From: Proteobacteria bacterium UBA1148
Lineage (GTDB): Bacteria > Pseudomonadota > Gammaproteobacteria > Steroidobacterales > Rariloculaceae
Direction: 5' to 3'
DNA: 29,315 nt
Assembly (NCBI GenBank): GCA_002311835.1
Contig: DBZY01000032.1
Location: 21,117 to 50,431 of the forward strand
The notes under the pieces were generated by a model that saw only the letters and a program-made list of their open reading frames with translations, was not told the origin of the DNA and did no database searches. Position numbers and translations under genes: made by a program. Below, piece after piece: positions 8,224-16,856 of the stretch (its first letter is position 1; each line of letters begins with the position of its first letter).

Positions 8224-9018
8224 ATGATCTCACTGATTGATATCGGTGCGAACCTCACCCACAACAGCTTTGATCCGGATAGGAGCGAAGTTCTTGACCG
8301 TGCTCAGGCCGTGGGCGTCGAACGGTTTATTGTTACAGGCACGTCAGTAGCTGAAAGTATCCGCGCACTTGAGCTTGCACGAGAGCACCCAACGAAGCTA
8401 TTCGCAACTGCTGGCATCCATCCTCATCACGCCAAAGACTTCAACAAGCGTTCTACTGAAGCCCTTCGCAAGCTGGCAGCATACGATGAAATTGTAGCCA
8501 TCGGCGAATGTGGCTTGGATTTCTATAGAAATTTTTCACCGCTCGAACAACAAAAAAAAACGTTTTCCGCGCAATTAGAACTCGCAGCAGATGTCGGTTT
8601 ACCGGTTTTTTTGCATCAACGTGCAGCCCACGATGACTTCATTGGCCTACTCCAACCAATACGCAACCATCTGAGAGGAGGTGTCGCTCACTGTTTTACT
8701 GGAGGATTGGAAGAATTACAGGCTTATCTAAATCTAGATTTGTATATCGGCATCACGGGCTGGCTTTGCGATGAACGGAGAGGGACAGAGTTGCTAAAAA
8801 CCGTGAGCCAGATTCCCCTGGACCGAATACTCATAGAAACCGACTCACCCTACCTCCTACCTAGAGATCTACCGACTAAACCGCACAACCGTCGAAATGA
8901 ACCCAGGTTTCTGCCGCACATTCTTGAGCGACTAGCTGCAGCCATGAATAGGCCCCTAGAAATCGTTGCTGAAGCAACTTGCGTCAATGCAGAAAGGCTT
9001 TTTCGTCTTAAAAGCTAG
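8224..9018 (+). CDS. tatD: TatD-family metal-dependent DNase
   Basis: TatD proteins are magnesium-dependent 3'-5' exonucleases of the amidohydrolase superfamily linked to DNA repair and fragmentation. The 264-residue product shows the family landmarks in order: GIHPHHA, AIGECGLDFYRN, PVFLHQRAAHDDF, AHCFTG and IETDSPYLLPRDL. The N-terminus reads DIGANLT, as in E. coli TatD itself, rather than the HxH of the YcfH and YjjV relatives, which points to the TatD subtype. I chose the ATG at 8224 because it gives the family N-terminus; a TTG frame opening at 8131 would add 31 unrelated residues. It is not next to tatABC. The 111 bases before it are shared with the divergent DUF4389 gene and should hold both promoters. 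Confidence 0.93.
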   Translation: MISLIDIGANLTHNSFDPDRSEVLDRAQAVGVERFIVTGTSVAESIRALELAREHPTKLFATAGIHPHHAKDFNKRSTEALRKLAAYDEIVAIGECGLDFYRNFSPLEQQKKTFSAQLELAADVGLPVFLHQRAAHDDFIGLLQPIRNHLRGGVAHCFTGGLEELQAYLNLDLYIGITGWLCDERRGTELLKTVSQIPLDRILIETDSPYLLPRDLPTKPHNRRNEPRFLPHILERLAAAMNRPLEIVAEATCVNAERLFRLKS

Positions 9019-9044
9019 CAGCCGGGCTTAGTCCAGATATTGGC

Positions 9045-9635
9045 TTAGGAATCGCTAGCAGGTGCTTGTTTACAAGCATTGCGAACACGTTCCCAATATG
9101 GGGAGAAGGCATCCATAATACTTTCGAGAGCAATCTTTCCGGGTTTTTCATAGCAGTCTAATAATTCGTCTGGAAAAATAACATTCATTGGACACCCTTT
9201 ACTGAACTCAGGTCCCCCTAGAAATAGGATGTGTCCTGTAACAGGCACATCCTGCGCTAGTAACCGCAAAGCGCTAATTCGATAATAGAGTGCGCGCTGG
9301 GGATTTTTGATAGTGCTGCGGCCTTGTGGCGTGATCACTGTCCATTCATCCATGCGATCGCTAGCAAATATTGCACCTCTAATGGTTTTGACATCAAGAA
9401 CCACTAGGCCCTGCCCCGTCAACAATAAATGCTCAATGTGAATTTTCCCCCCCATGCCGTCGTCTACCACTATGTTGCTGAGACGATCTACCCCGATCGC
9501 GTCAAGCAACTCACTTAACTCATCCTGAGAACTACGTTTTCGCACCAGCCATATCAACAAGGGCACGACAAACAGTAGTAGCGCAATATATAACCATTTC
9601 TGGTTCTCACTAACTATTTGAACAAAGCCTCTCAC
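9045..9635 (-). CDS. Membrane-anchored NERD-domain protein
   Basis: The 196-residue protein has one N-terminal membrane helix (about residues 14-31) followed by Arg/Lys-rich residues, so the rest should face the cytoplasm. Residues about 38-150 fit the NERD (nuclease-related) domain: GGKIHIEHLLLTGQGLVVLDVKTIRG has the acidic residue before HLLLT and the final D-V-K typical of the restriction-endonuclease-like fold. I give that segment only for its spacing; the key residues are E, D and K. NERD proteins are presumed nucleases, but few have been tested. It starts with GTG at 9635, 13 bases after thrC, so it probably shares the thr transcript although it has no obvious link to threonine synthesis. 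It converges with tatD. Confidence 0.8.
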   Translation of the reverse strand: MRGFVQIVSENQKWLYIALLLFVVPLLIWLVRKRSSQDELSELLDAIGVDRLSNIVVDDGMGGKIHIEHLLLTGQGLVVLDVKTIRGAIFASDRMDEWTVITPQGRSTIKNPQRALYYRISALRLLAQDVPVTGHILFLGGPEFSKGCPMNVIFPDELLDCYEKPGKIALESIMDAFSPYWERVRNACKQAPASDS

Positions 9636-9648
9636 CCTTTTGTTTCAG

Positions 9649-10971
9649 CTACTTCAGAGCATCTAATGCGTTGGACAATAGATCTAGCTCTGGGTCGAGC
9701 GCCTCACTGTATGTTGGCAGAGCTAATAAAGTTGCCAAGGCTGGTGGTACTGGGACTGTCGTCCCAATGACTTCCTCAACGATATTGTCGAACTTAGCAG
9801 GATGAGCTGTAGCCACAATGATCCAAGATTGCCCCGTCCGACGGCTTTCTGGAAGATTATCAAAAACTCTAAATCCTGTAGCAGTATGCGGGCACCACAC
9901 CCTATCCCGACGTGAATAATCCACCGCGATTTGTTCGCGAATAGCGGAATCATTCACAGGATAAGCCTCCACAGAAGATCGTAACTCACCAAAATCCGGT
10001 ATCAAGTGCCGCAGACGCTCCATATTACTTGGGTCACCGACATCCATTGCAGAGGCCAGAGTTTGAACGCTGTCGCGAGGCTTCCAGTCACCAGTTGACA
10101 AAAACTCAGGTATCACCCGATTGGAGTTAGTCGCTAAAATAATATCGCGTATAGGCATACCCATTGCTCTAGCCCAAATACACGCTAGTGCATTACCTAG
10201 ATTTCCGGTTGGTACAATAAAACTGGCGCGGTTTCCGTGCTTTCGCCAATGCCACAAACTTGCTGCAGCGTGGTAGACCATCTGAGGAAGTAGGCGCCCG
10301 ATATTGATGCTGTTGGCAGCGCTCAGTCGATGGGATGTGCTGATCTGCGGGCTGATGAAGGCGTTTTTTAGCAACCCCTGGCACTGATCGAAAGAGCCAT
10401 TGACCTCGAATGAGTGGATGTTCCCCGTCCAACAAGTCAATTGATGCTTCTGGCGAGGAGAAACTTGGCCACGAGGAAATAATACGATAACCCTCATCCC
10501 ACGCCGACCATGAAACGCAGAGGCAACAGCTCCGCCCGTATCGCCGGAAGTAGCAACAAGGATAGTCAGTGGGCGTTTATCCTCGGGCGCAAGGTCAGGT
10601 AAAGCGCGCTCCATAGCTGCGGCGAGAAACCTTGCCCCGACGTCTTTAAAAGCCGCCGTCGGACCATGGAATAGCTCAAGTACGGCTAACATCCCTCCAT
10701 CTAGTTCCTCAAGCGGGATGGAGAAGTTGAAAGCATCTTTGCATATAGCCTCCAACATGGGCGCTAATCGTGAACCTTTAAAGAAAGGCTCAAGAAGTTC
10801 CACAGCTATTTGTTCAATACGTTCACCGCGTACACGCTGCGGATCGAAACGTGGTAAATCTTTGGGGACATAAAGGCTGCCATCTGGGGCGAGTCCGCGG
10901 CTAATAGCGCCGATGAGATCCGTCTCATGGCCACCCAGCGTGCTTAGATAATACATACCTGCGTTAGTCAT
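9649..10971 (-). CDS. thrC: Threonine synthase
   Basis: ThrC is the pyridoxal-phosphate enzyme that converts O-phosphohomoserine to threonine, the last step of the pathway. The 440-residue product resembles E. coli ThrC: YYLSTLGG at the start, the PLP lysine (Lys109) in FHGPTAAFKD, ATSGDTGGAVA, SANSINIGRLLPQ and ATAHPAKF. The ATG at 10971 overlaps the end of thrA by 8 bases, which suggests translational coupling. A second ATG five codons in (10956) is an alternative start. No homoserine kinase gene (thrB) lies between thrA and thrC, although its product makes the ThrC substrate, so that gene must be elsewhere. Confidence 0.96.
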   Translation of the reverse strand: MTNAGMYYLSTLGGHETDLIGAISRGLAPDGSLYVPKDLPRFDPQRVRGERIEQIAVELLEPFFKGSRLAPMLEAICKDAFNFSIPLEELDGGMLAVLELFHGPTAAFKDVGARFLAAAMERALPDLAPEDKRPLTILVATSGDTGGAVASAFHGRRGMRVIVLFPRGQVSPRQKHQLTCWTGNIHSFEVNGSFDQCQGLLKNAFISPQISTSHRLSAANSINIGRLLPQMVYHAAASLWHWRKHGNRASFIVPTGNLGNALACIWARAMGMPIRDIILATNSNRVIPEFLSTGDWKPRDSVQTLASAMDVGDPSNMERLRHLIPDFGELRSSVEAYPVNDSAIREQIAVDYSRRDRVWCPHTATGFRVFDNLPESRRTGQSWIIVATAHPAKFDNIVEEVIGTTVPVPPALATLLALPTYSEALDPELDLLSNALDALK

Positions 10972-13435
10972 GATTCGCGCTCAGCATCCTGCACAGCCGA
11001 AGTAGATCCGCAAATACACCTGCTGCGGTAACATCTGGCCCCGCGCCTGGCCCACGGATAATAAGTGGGTTCTCGCAATACCGCCGAGTCACGAACTGCA
11101 CAATATTATCCGTCAAATTAATATTGGCGAAAGGGTGGTCCACAGAATACGTCTCTAAACGGACGCAAGCCGCACCTTTCTTTAGGTTCACATCCGCCAC
11201 ATATCGCAGCACTTCGTCTTTCGCACTCGCCGACTCGAATCGGAGTGCCAAGGGCTCGTCAAAATCGACCAACCGATCTAGAAACTCTTCCACTGAAGTA
11301 TCTGTTAGGGCCTCAGGCACTAGATTTTCGATCTGGAGATCGCCAAGTTCGAGCCCCAGGCCCGCCTCTCGCGCAAGGATAATGGCTTTTCGAGCCACGT
11401 CCATACCAGACAGATCATCCCTCGGATCAGGTTCCGTATACCCACGAGCACACGCGTCGCGGACAATCTCGGAGAATGGACGAGTACCATCAAATACGTT
11501 GAATAAATACGCCAACGTACCCGAAAAGATCCCGCTGATACTTTCGATTTCATCGCCGGTTTCAACTAGATCTTTCAAAGTCTGGATGATAGGCAACCCG
11601 GCGCCAACGGTGGCTTCGTACAAAAAATGCGTGTTCGCCACATGAGATAGTCTTTTTAGACGGCTGTAGTCCTCCATCGGACCACTATGGGCCCGCTTGT
11701 TCGGGGTAATAATGTGAATGCCCCTCTCAAGCCACCCGGTGTATTGCCCCGCTATACCGGGGTCAGCCGTACAGTCAATGATCACCGCATGGGGGAGATG
11801 ATCCGCCTGCACGTGATCGATGAATCGGGAGATGTCCATATGCTCTCCGCTGACTACAGCAGTCCGCCAGTCTCCAATGTCAATACACCGTTCATCTAGA
11901 ACCATTTGTTGTGAACTACCCACTGCCCGCACCCGCAAATCCAAGTTAAAAGCTTTGCGTAAACGTGCGGCCTCTCCTGCCATTTGATCGAGAAGAGCGC
12001 CACCTACAGAGCCTGGCCCTATTAGCCCAATCGAAACCGTTTTTGCGGAAAGGTAAAAACTAGCGTGCACAGCACGCAATGCTCGCGTCATATCCTTTGC
12101 AGCAATAACAGCTGAAATGTTGCGTTCAGAAGCCCCCTGAGCGATGGCGCGCACATTAATGGCCGCACTCCCTAAGGTTCGAAAAAACTGTCCTGCCACG
12201 CCAGGCAACCCTGCCATGCCATCACCTACGATGGCGAGGACTCCACAACCTTTTGTCACTTCAACATTCTGAATCTGAGCTTCGCTGAGTTCTACTCTGA
12301 ATGCTTGTTCAACTATGGTTTTAACAAGATCTGCTGATCCTTCCGGAACGACAAAACAGATTGAATGTTCCGAGCTTCCCTGTGATATGAGCATTACGGA
12401 CACACCCGCATCTCGAAGCGCGCCGAAAAGACGATCAGCCGTACCAGGCACGCCAATCATCCCGGCGCCCTCGAGATTTACTAATGCGACGTTACCAACT
12501 CCACTGACCCCTTTGATCAAAGTCTCGCTTCGGGCGGGAGACTCTGTAATCCAGGTCCCAGGGTGCTCTGGATTAAAAGTCCCTCGGATACGAATAGGAA
12601 TTCCGTGGGCGATCGCTGGTGCCATGGTCTGCGGATGAATTACTCTGGCACCGAAGTAAGCAAGCTCCATGGCTTCGTTACAGGAGATTTCATCGATGAC
12701 CGTTGCCTCTGGAACTTGCCTCGGATCAGCGCTCATTACACCATCCACGTCGGTCCAGATATGAACCGCATCCGCACTCAAAAGGGCTCCAAAGATAGAA
12801 GCGGAATAGTCGCTGCCGTTGCGCCCAAGCGTTGTCTGAAGGCCTTCCAAATTCCGCGCTATATAACCCGTAATGACCACGACACCAGCGAAATCATCGG
12901 GTATCGCTTTATTTAGATGGATTCGTGTCCGGTCCCACAGGACTATGGGGCCCATCTCGCCTGCCTCAACCACCAGGACATCACGAGTATCGAGACATAT
13001 AACCTGTTCTAAGTCCTCGCAATCCCTAAGTAAAGACGATAGCAATCTCGCTGACCACAATTCTCCGAATCCTGAAATCTTATCGCGACTATGACGCGAG
13101 GCTGTCTTGGCAGAGGAAATCGTCTTCAAGACGTTAATGATATCTTCAAGATCTGATTCAAATTGTTTCAGGAAATTTGCTCTCTCCTTCGGTGACAACA
13201 GATCAGCAGCAATACCCTTGTAACGCTTGCGTAGCCCCGTCAGCGAACCTTTGATGGATTTTTTACCTGAGGTGCTCTCAATAAGCCCAAATAGGGAATC
13301 GGTAACCCCGCCAATGGCGGAAACCACCACAGCCTTATTACCAAGGGGCTGGCTCAGCAGAATATCTACCACACGCCGAAAACACTCGGCATCAGCAAGA
13401 CTCGTACCTCCAAATTTATGAACCGTCCAACCCAT
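10964..13435 (-). CDS. thrA: Bifunctional aspartokinase / homoserine dehydrogenase I
   Basis: This fused enzyme catalyses the first and third steps from aspartate to threonine. The kinase half begins with KFGGTSLA at residues 7-14 and has TLGRNGSDYSA near 202-212. Two ACT regulatory repeats occupy about 315-460 (near GVPGTADRLF and GLPGVAGQFF). The dehydrogenase half starts at about 468, with the NAD(P)-binding GPGSVGG at 473-479. The length of 823 matches E. coli ThrA (820). The ACT repeats make threonine feedback inhibition likely. The ribosome site is AGGGG 6 bases before the ATG. I looked for a Thr/Ile-rich leader peptide of the E. coli attenuator type upstream and did not see one. The gene heads the thrA-thrC-NERD unit. 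Confidence 0.97.
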   Translation of the reverse strand: MGWTVHKFGGTSLADAECFRRVVDILLSQPLGNKAVVVSAIGGVTDSLFGLIESTSGKKSIKGSLTGLRKRYKGIAADLLSPKERANFLKQFESDLEDIINVLKTISSAKTASRHSRDKISGFGELWSARLLSSLLRDCEDLEQVICLDTRDVLVVEAGEMGPIVLWDRTRIHLNKAIPDDFAGVVVITGYIARNLEGLQTTLGRNGSDYSASIFGALLSADAVHIWTDVDGVMSADPRQVPEATVIDEISCNEAMELAYFGARVIHPQTMAPAIAHGIPIRIRGTFNPEHPGTWITESPARSETLIKGVSGVGNVALVNLEGAGMIGVPGTADRLFGALRDAGVSVMLISQGSSEHSICFVVPEGSADLVKTIVEQAFRVELSEAQIQNVEVTKGCGVLAIVGDGMAGLPGVAGQFFRTLGSAAINVRAIAQGASERNISAVIAAKDMTRALRAVHASFYLSAKTVSIGLIGPGSVGGALLDQMAGEAARLRKAFNLDLRVRAVGSSQQMVLDERCIDIGDWRTAVVSGEHMDISRFIDHVQADHLPHAVIIDCTADPGIAGQYTGWLERGIHIITPNKRAHSGPMEDYSRLKRLSHVANTHFLYEATVGAGLPIIQTLKDLVETGDEIESISGIFSGTLAYLFNVFDGTRPFSEIVRDACARGYTEPDPRDDLSGMDVARKAIILAREAGLGLELGDLQIENLVPEALTDTSVEEFLDRLVDFDEPLALRFESASAKDEVLRYVADVNLKKGAACVRLETYSVDHPFANINLTDNIVQFVTRRYCENPLIIRGPGAGPDVTAAGVFADLLRLCRMLSANHD

Positions 13436-13540
13436 GCTAACCCCTGAAAACTGATCAGCCCTCGGAAATGGGGGGCGAGAATAGCAAAAAGCAGTAAGAT
13501 AAGCCCTTGTTTTTAATGCGTGATCCCGGCTAAAGACTGC

Positions 13541-13572
13541 AAAAAATTACATGGAACTCCGACCGTTCCATG
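13541..13572 (-). terminator. Rho-independent terminator downstream of the DUF6152 gene
   Basis: Read on the minus strand, CATGGAAC (13565-13572) pairs with GTTCCATG (13550-13557) around a 7-base loop, and the stem is followed by TAATTTTTT. This is a perfect 8-bp stem with a T-run. It lies about 140 bases after the stop of the DUF6152 gene at 13712 and 105 bases before thrA, so it would separate the two transcripts. A possible weak thrA promoter (TTGCAG, 18 bases, CATTAA) begins within the T-tract. Confidence 0.55.
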
Positions 13573-13711
13573 CGAATAGGTTTAACCAGTTCTCGAAACG
13601 GTATCTGTCGGCTAGAAGTACGATTGAGAAACTGCTCTTAAAATAGACGTCCCAAGCACTACGCTCAGGACAATCAAGCACACAGGAATTTAAAACAAAG
13701 CCCTCGCCCAC

Positions 13712-14770
13712 TTAGGGGACGTCAACGTAGTCTATGCAATTGTCGGTTCGAAGCGCTTCACCCGGCTGCCAGCCCCAGGTCATGAAATTTTCTTTCTCAA
13801 TTGGCACCGTAAAATTAACAGGATCATTCGCCCAAAAGTCATACACAAGCTTATCTTCGTCTTCGTTCAAGACAAATCTCTCAATAATCTCGATATCCTG
13901 ACTCTGAGGGATACCGATCAAAGGCGGCAAATCGAATAAATGCCAGCTGACCCGGGTCGTCTTAACAGTCAACGTGTTTCCATCCCACCGCCCTTGAGAA
14001 TAACCCAGTGGCGACACGGACTCTTCACTCGCATTTCCCTCCCTCGTCATATGGATAATTCGGGTTAGATTGAAGTTCTCCGAGTGCAGCAGAATGTCAT
14101 CTCCTTGCCTCCTGAACTCGATCGGACGAGACCCCACAACAGTCATCACACGGGGCATACCTGGAATAACGCAGTCGAGAACTGGATCATCCCTGAGCGG
14201 ATCATAACTTTCATAGGCGGAAATGGCTTCTGGTGTCAGAGGGGGAAGTTCGAGCACATCATAAGGAGTCCCTCCTGTGTCTCGAATCCAGACCCTAAAA
14301 ATGCCATCAGGTTCAACTGAATTCCGAACAAGCATAGTTTCTGAGCCTTGATCTCCGCCAATATAGTCTCCGACCCAGCGTGGTTCGTCGCGTCCAAATA
14401 TCATTTCGGTTCCATTTGGGAGCAAAACATGAGCAGTCGCTAACCATTGCTCACGGCGATCAGACTTCCTGCCCACCGCCCTTACAAAGTCGCCCACTTT
14501 GATGTGCTCACCCGTTAACCCTCGGCGAGCAAGGGTTCCAGCATCTGAGCCCTCAAGTTGCCAAAGCGCCTCTGTCCCGTCCGGGCCTTCGGATTGGACC
14601 GTAATCATTACATGTGGATTTCTCCACAAAACTGCTACCACCTCGCCCTCGATCTCATGCATCTGCCCACGAAAAAACTCTCCTCGACCGTGGTGAGCAC
14701 TGACTAGTGCGGGCGGTAACAATAGTAAAACTAGAAATGCCTTTATCCAGTCTGTGACGACATTACTCAA
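13712..14770 (-). CDS. Exported DUF6152-family protein (copy 1)
   Basis: The 352-residue product starts with a signal peptide: hydrophobic residues about 10-23 ending LVSAHHG. The mature N-terminus (HHGRGEF, then GEVVAVLWRNPHV) has the AHH and NPH pattern of DUF6152, a periplasmic family of unknown function common in proteobacteria that grow on organic compounds. The rest is beta-rich, with a Trp-rich end (MTWGWQPGEA) and two cysteines (in DCVIPG and NCIDYV). The only in-frame start is a TTG at 14770, with AAGGAA about 11 bases upstream; the nearby ATG at 14763 is out of frame. A related gene lies at 27769, with a shared N-terminal pattern and a shared region around RxIHM/RVIHL. It lies 53 bases downstream of rpe. 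Confidence 0.75.
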   Translation of the reverse strand: MSNVVTDWIKAFLVLLLLPPALVSAHHGRGEFFRGQMHEIEGEVVAVLWRNPHVMITVQSEGPDGTEALWQLEGSDAGTLARRGLTGEHIKVGDFVRAVGRKSDRREQWLATAHVLLPNGTEMIFGRDEPRWVGDYIGGDQGSETMLVRNSVEPDGIFRVWIRDTGGTPYDVLELPPLTPEAISAYESYDPLRDDPVLDCVIPGMPRVMTVVGSRPIEFRRQGDDILLHSENFNLTRIIHMTREGNASEESVSPLGYSQGRWDGNTLTVKTTRVSWHLFDLPPLIGIPQSQDIEIIERFVLNEDEDKLVYDFWANDPVNFTVPIEKENFMTWGWQPGEALRTDNCIDYVDVP

Positions 14771-14823
14771 TGGATTCTTATTCCTTGCCGATTATTTCAG
14801 CTTCTTTCACAGCTAATGCCGCC

Positions 14824-15495
14824 TTACCGCGCGGCGGCGATTTCACTTTTCATTTGGTTAATCGTAACCGTGTAGTCTTCAGCACTAAAAATCGCCGATC
14901 CAGCCACGAAAGTATCTGCCCCTGCTTGCGCAATCCGTCGAATATTGTCGACCTTTATCCCACCATCGACCTCTAGACGGATCGATTCACCAGACTCGTC
15001 AATCAACTTTCTAGCGGCTGCCAGTTTATCCAATGTGGTTTCGATGAATTTCTGCCCACCAAAACCAGGGTTTACGGACATGAGTAAAACCATATCGACT
15101 TTCCCTATAACGTGCTTGAGACAGCTAAGAGGCGTTGCCGGGTTAAAAGCCAGACCACTTCGACAACCAGAATCTTTAATCAGTTGTAGAGTCCGATCAG
15201 GATGGTCACTGGCTTCAGGGTGGAAGCTAATGTAGTCAGCTCCTGCAGCTGCAAAATCCTCGACCAAACGGTCGACCGGTTTGACCATAAGGTGCACGTC
15301 GATGGGTGCGGTAATACCGTGCTTCCGAAGCGCCCCGCATACCATCGGTCCTATGGTCAGATTTGGCACGTAATGATTATCCATAACGTCGAAATGAATC
15401 AGGTCCGCACCTGCCTCCAACACGTCGTTGACTTCCTTACCTAACTCCGCAAAGTCTGCAGAGAGAATTGATGGAGCGATCCAGTCATCGCTCAT
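14824..15495 (-). CDS. rpe: Ribulose-phosphate 3-epimerase
   Basis: Rpe interconverts ribulose 5-phosphate and xylulose 5-phosphate in the non-oxidative pentose phosphate pathway, as a cytoplasmic TIM barrel. The 223-residue product has normal length and all key residues: APSILSADF at the start, His34 and Asp36 in HFDVMDNHYVPN, His68 in DVHLMVKP, the MSVNPGFGGQ phosphate loop region, and Asp177 in LEVDGGI. The start is the ATG at 15495, with GGTGG about 6 bases upstream. It is not followed by gph and trpE as in many gammaproteobacteria; an exported DUF6152 protein is downstream instead. It diverges from a lactonase-family gene, which acts in the same general area of sugar metabolism but is exported. 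Confidence 0.97.
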   Translation of the reverse strand: MSDDWIAPSILSADFAELGKEVNDVLEAGADLIHFDVMDNHYVPNLTIGPMVCGALRKHGITAPIDVHLMVKPVDRLVEDFAAAGADYISFHPEASDHPDRTLQLIKDSGCRSGLAFNPATPLSCLKHVIGKVDMVLLMSVNPGFGGQKFIETTLDKLAAARKLIDESGESIRLEVDGGIKVDNIRRIAQAGADTFVAGSAIFSAEDYTVTINQMKSEIAAAR

Positions 15496-15665
15496 AATGC
15501 CACCATAAAAGTCAGTTAATGCCCAAGCGCTATTTTGACTCTGTTTTATTGTTTGACTGATTCTACTCTGGCGGCTAGCTAAGCGGACACCCTTTCGGAA
15601 TAATTTCGGAGAGATTCCAGCCTCATCAAGGTAGAATTAAACCAAAATAACTAGCTGGAGTGGGC

Positions 15666-16826
15666 ATGCCCTTTAATCATCCACGCCGCCATTTTATCGG
15701 TGGAATAGGTTCAGTATTTACTACTATCGTTGCATCAAAGTGGGCGCCACGATCCGCCTTTGCCCAGACACCGCAATCACCAATTTATGCTTACGTAGGC
15801 TCGTTCACATCCAGGGAACGCGATGGCCGAGGCGATGGCATCAATGTCTATCGAGTGGATTCGGTATCAAAAGACTGGACCCATATCCAAAACGTGAATC
15901 TCGTCAATCCGTCTTTTCTTGCTCTCGATAGAACCCACCGATTTCTCTATTCAGCACACGCTGATTTGGATTACGCAACGGCTTTCTCCATCGACGCAAC
16001 AAGCGGTCGTTTGAGACTATTGAATCGACAGGGGACTGGCGGAATAAATGGGGTTCACCTTGCGGTCGATCAAAGCAATCGCTTCCTAGTAGTCTCAAAC
16101 TATGCCTCGGGCTCAATGGCGACACTCCCAATCATCGATGATGGTTCTCTGGGACTGCTTAGCGATCTCGTTGAGCTACAAGGTTCACCTGGACCAGGTC
16201 AGACAAGTTCGCATCCGCACCATAACCCCTTTGATCCTCAAGGGCATTTCCTGCTCGTCCCCGATAAGGGGCTTGATACCGTTTTCGTTTTCCTGATCGA
16301 CGCCGATAACGGCACTCTGGTGCCAGCTGAGACGCCTTCGGTAGCCACACAACCAGGAGCTGCTCCGCGACATGCCAGCTTCCACCCGACTTTGCCATAC
16401 GTCTACGTGATCAATGAACGCGACTCAACCATGGCGGTCTACGACTACAATTCTCAGAAAGGAACGCTTAGCCAGATGCAGCTCCTGTCGACGCTGCCCG
16501 ACGATTTCACGGGCCACAATACGACCGCTGAGATTGCCGTACACCCGTCAGGGCGTTTCCTCTACGGCTCGAACCGTGGTCACGATAGCATCGTCGCCTA
16601 CTCAATCGATCAGATTAACGGTCTATTGTCTCCGATCGGGTGGACGAGCAGCGGCGGTAAACGTCCTCGATACTTCGGGCTTGACTCCACAGGAACCCGA
16701 CTCTATGCCTGCAACCAAGACAGCCATAACATCGTAACTTTTCAGGTTGAGCAAACCACCGGCGCACTAACACCGACCGGGAAAACTGTGGAAACAGGAA
16801 GCCCCGTAACTATTGTTTTCGTTTAA
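15666..16826 (+). CDS. Tat-exported beta-propeller lactonase (6-phosphogluconolactonase-like)
   Basis: The 386-residue protein has a twin-arginine signal (HPRRHFIGG near residues 6-14, a hydrophobic stretch, then SAFAQT with likely cleavage after FAQ or AFA). The rest is a run of seven-bladed propeller repeats of the lactonase family: YAYVGSFTS, HLAVDQSNRFLVVSNYASG, HHNPFDPQGHFLLVPDKGLD, HASFHPTLPYVYVINE and IAVHPSGRFLYGSNRG. The last blade has RYFGLDSTG. Cytoplasmic relatives hydrolyse 6-phosphogluconolactone. An exported member more likely acts on an unphosphorylated sugar lactone, but this is inference. The start is the ATG at 15666, because GGAG lies 6 bases upstream; a GTG two codons earlier is less likely. 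It diverges from rpe and converges with the amidase gene. Confidence 0.85.
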   Translation: MPFNHPRRHFIGGIGSVFTTIVASKWAPRSAFAQTPQSPIYAYVGSFTSRERDGRGDGINVYRVDSVSKDWTHIQNVNLVNPSFLALDRTHRFLYSAHADLDYATAFSIDATSGRLRLLNRQGTGGINGVHLAVDQSNRFLVVSNYASGSMATLPIIDDGSLGLLSDLVELQGSPGPGQTSSHPHHNPFDPQGHFLLVPDKGLDTVFVFLIDADNGTLVPAETPSVATQPGAAPRHASFHPTLPYVYVINERDSTMAVYDYNSQKGTLSQMQLLSTLPDDFTGHNTTAEIAVHPSGRFLYGSNRGHDSIVAYSIDQINGLLSPIGWTSSGGKRPRYFGLDSTGTRLYACNQDSHNIVTFQVEQTTGALTPTGKTVETGSPVTIVFV

Positions 16827-16829
16827 ACG
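16820..16829. repeat. 10-bp perfect palindrome at the lactonase stop codon
   Basis: CGTTTAAACG is a perfect palindrome that contains the TAA stop of the lactonase gene. It lies 7 bases before a longer inverted repeat. It may be chance. Confidence 0.3.
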
Positions 16830-16836
16830 ACAGCGC

Positions 16837-16856
16837 TTAACGGGTTAGCCCGTTAA
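16837..16856. terminator. Hairpin between the convergent lactonase and amidase genes
   Basis: TTAACGGG (16837-16844) and CCCGTTAA (16849-16856) form a perfect 8-bp stem around the loop TTAG. The amidase stop codon (16845-16847 on the minus strand) lies in the loop. No T-run follows on either strand, so it would be a weak or bidirectional transcription stop. The position between convergent genes supports that role. Confidence 0.4.

Noticed and set aside
11124..11645. Plus-strand open frame of 173 codons inside thrA
   Set aside because: It is a Ser/Arg-rich shadow of the strongly conserved thrA coding strand.
13548..13711. In-frame open extension of 54 codons after the DUF6152 stop
   Set aside because: It has no family resemblance, its length is compatible with chance, and it ends in the terminator hairpin.
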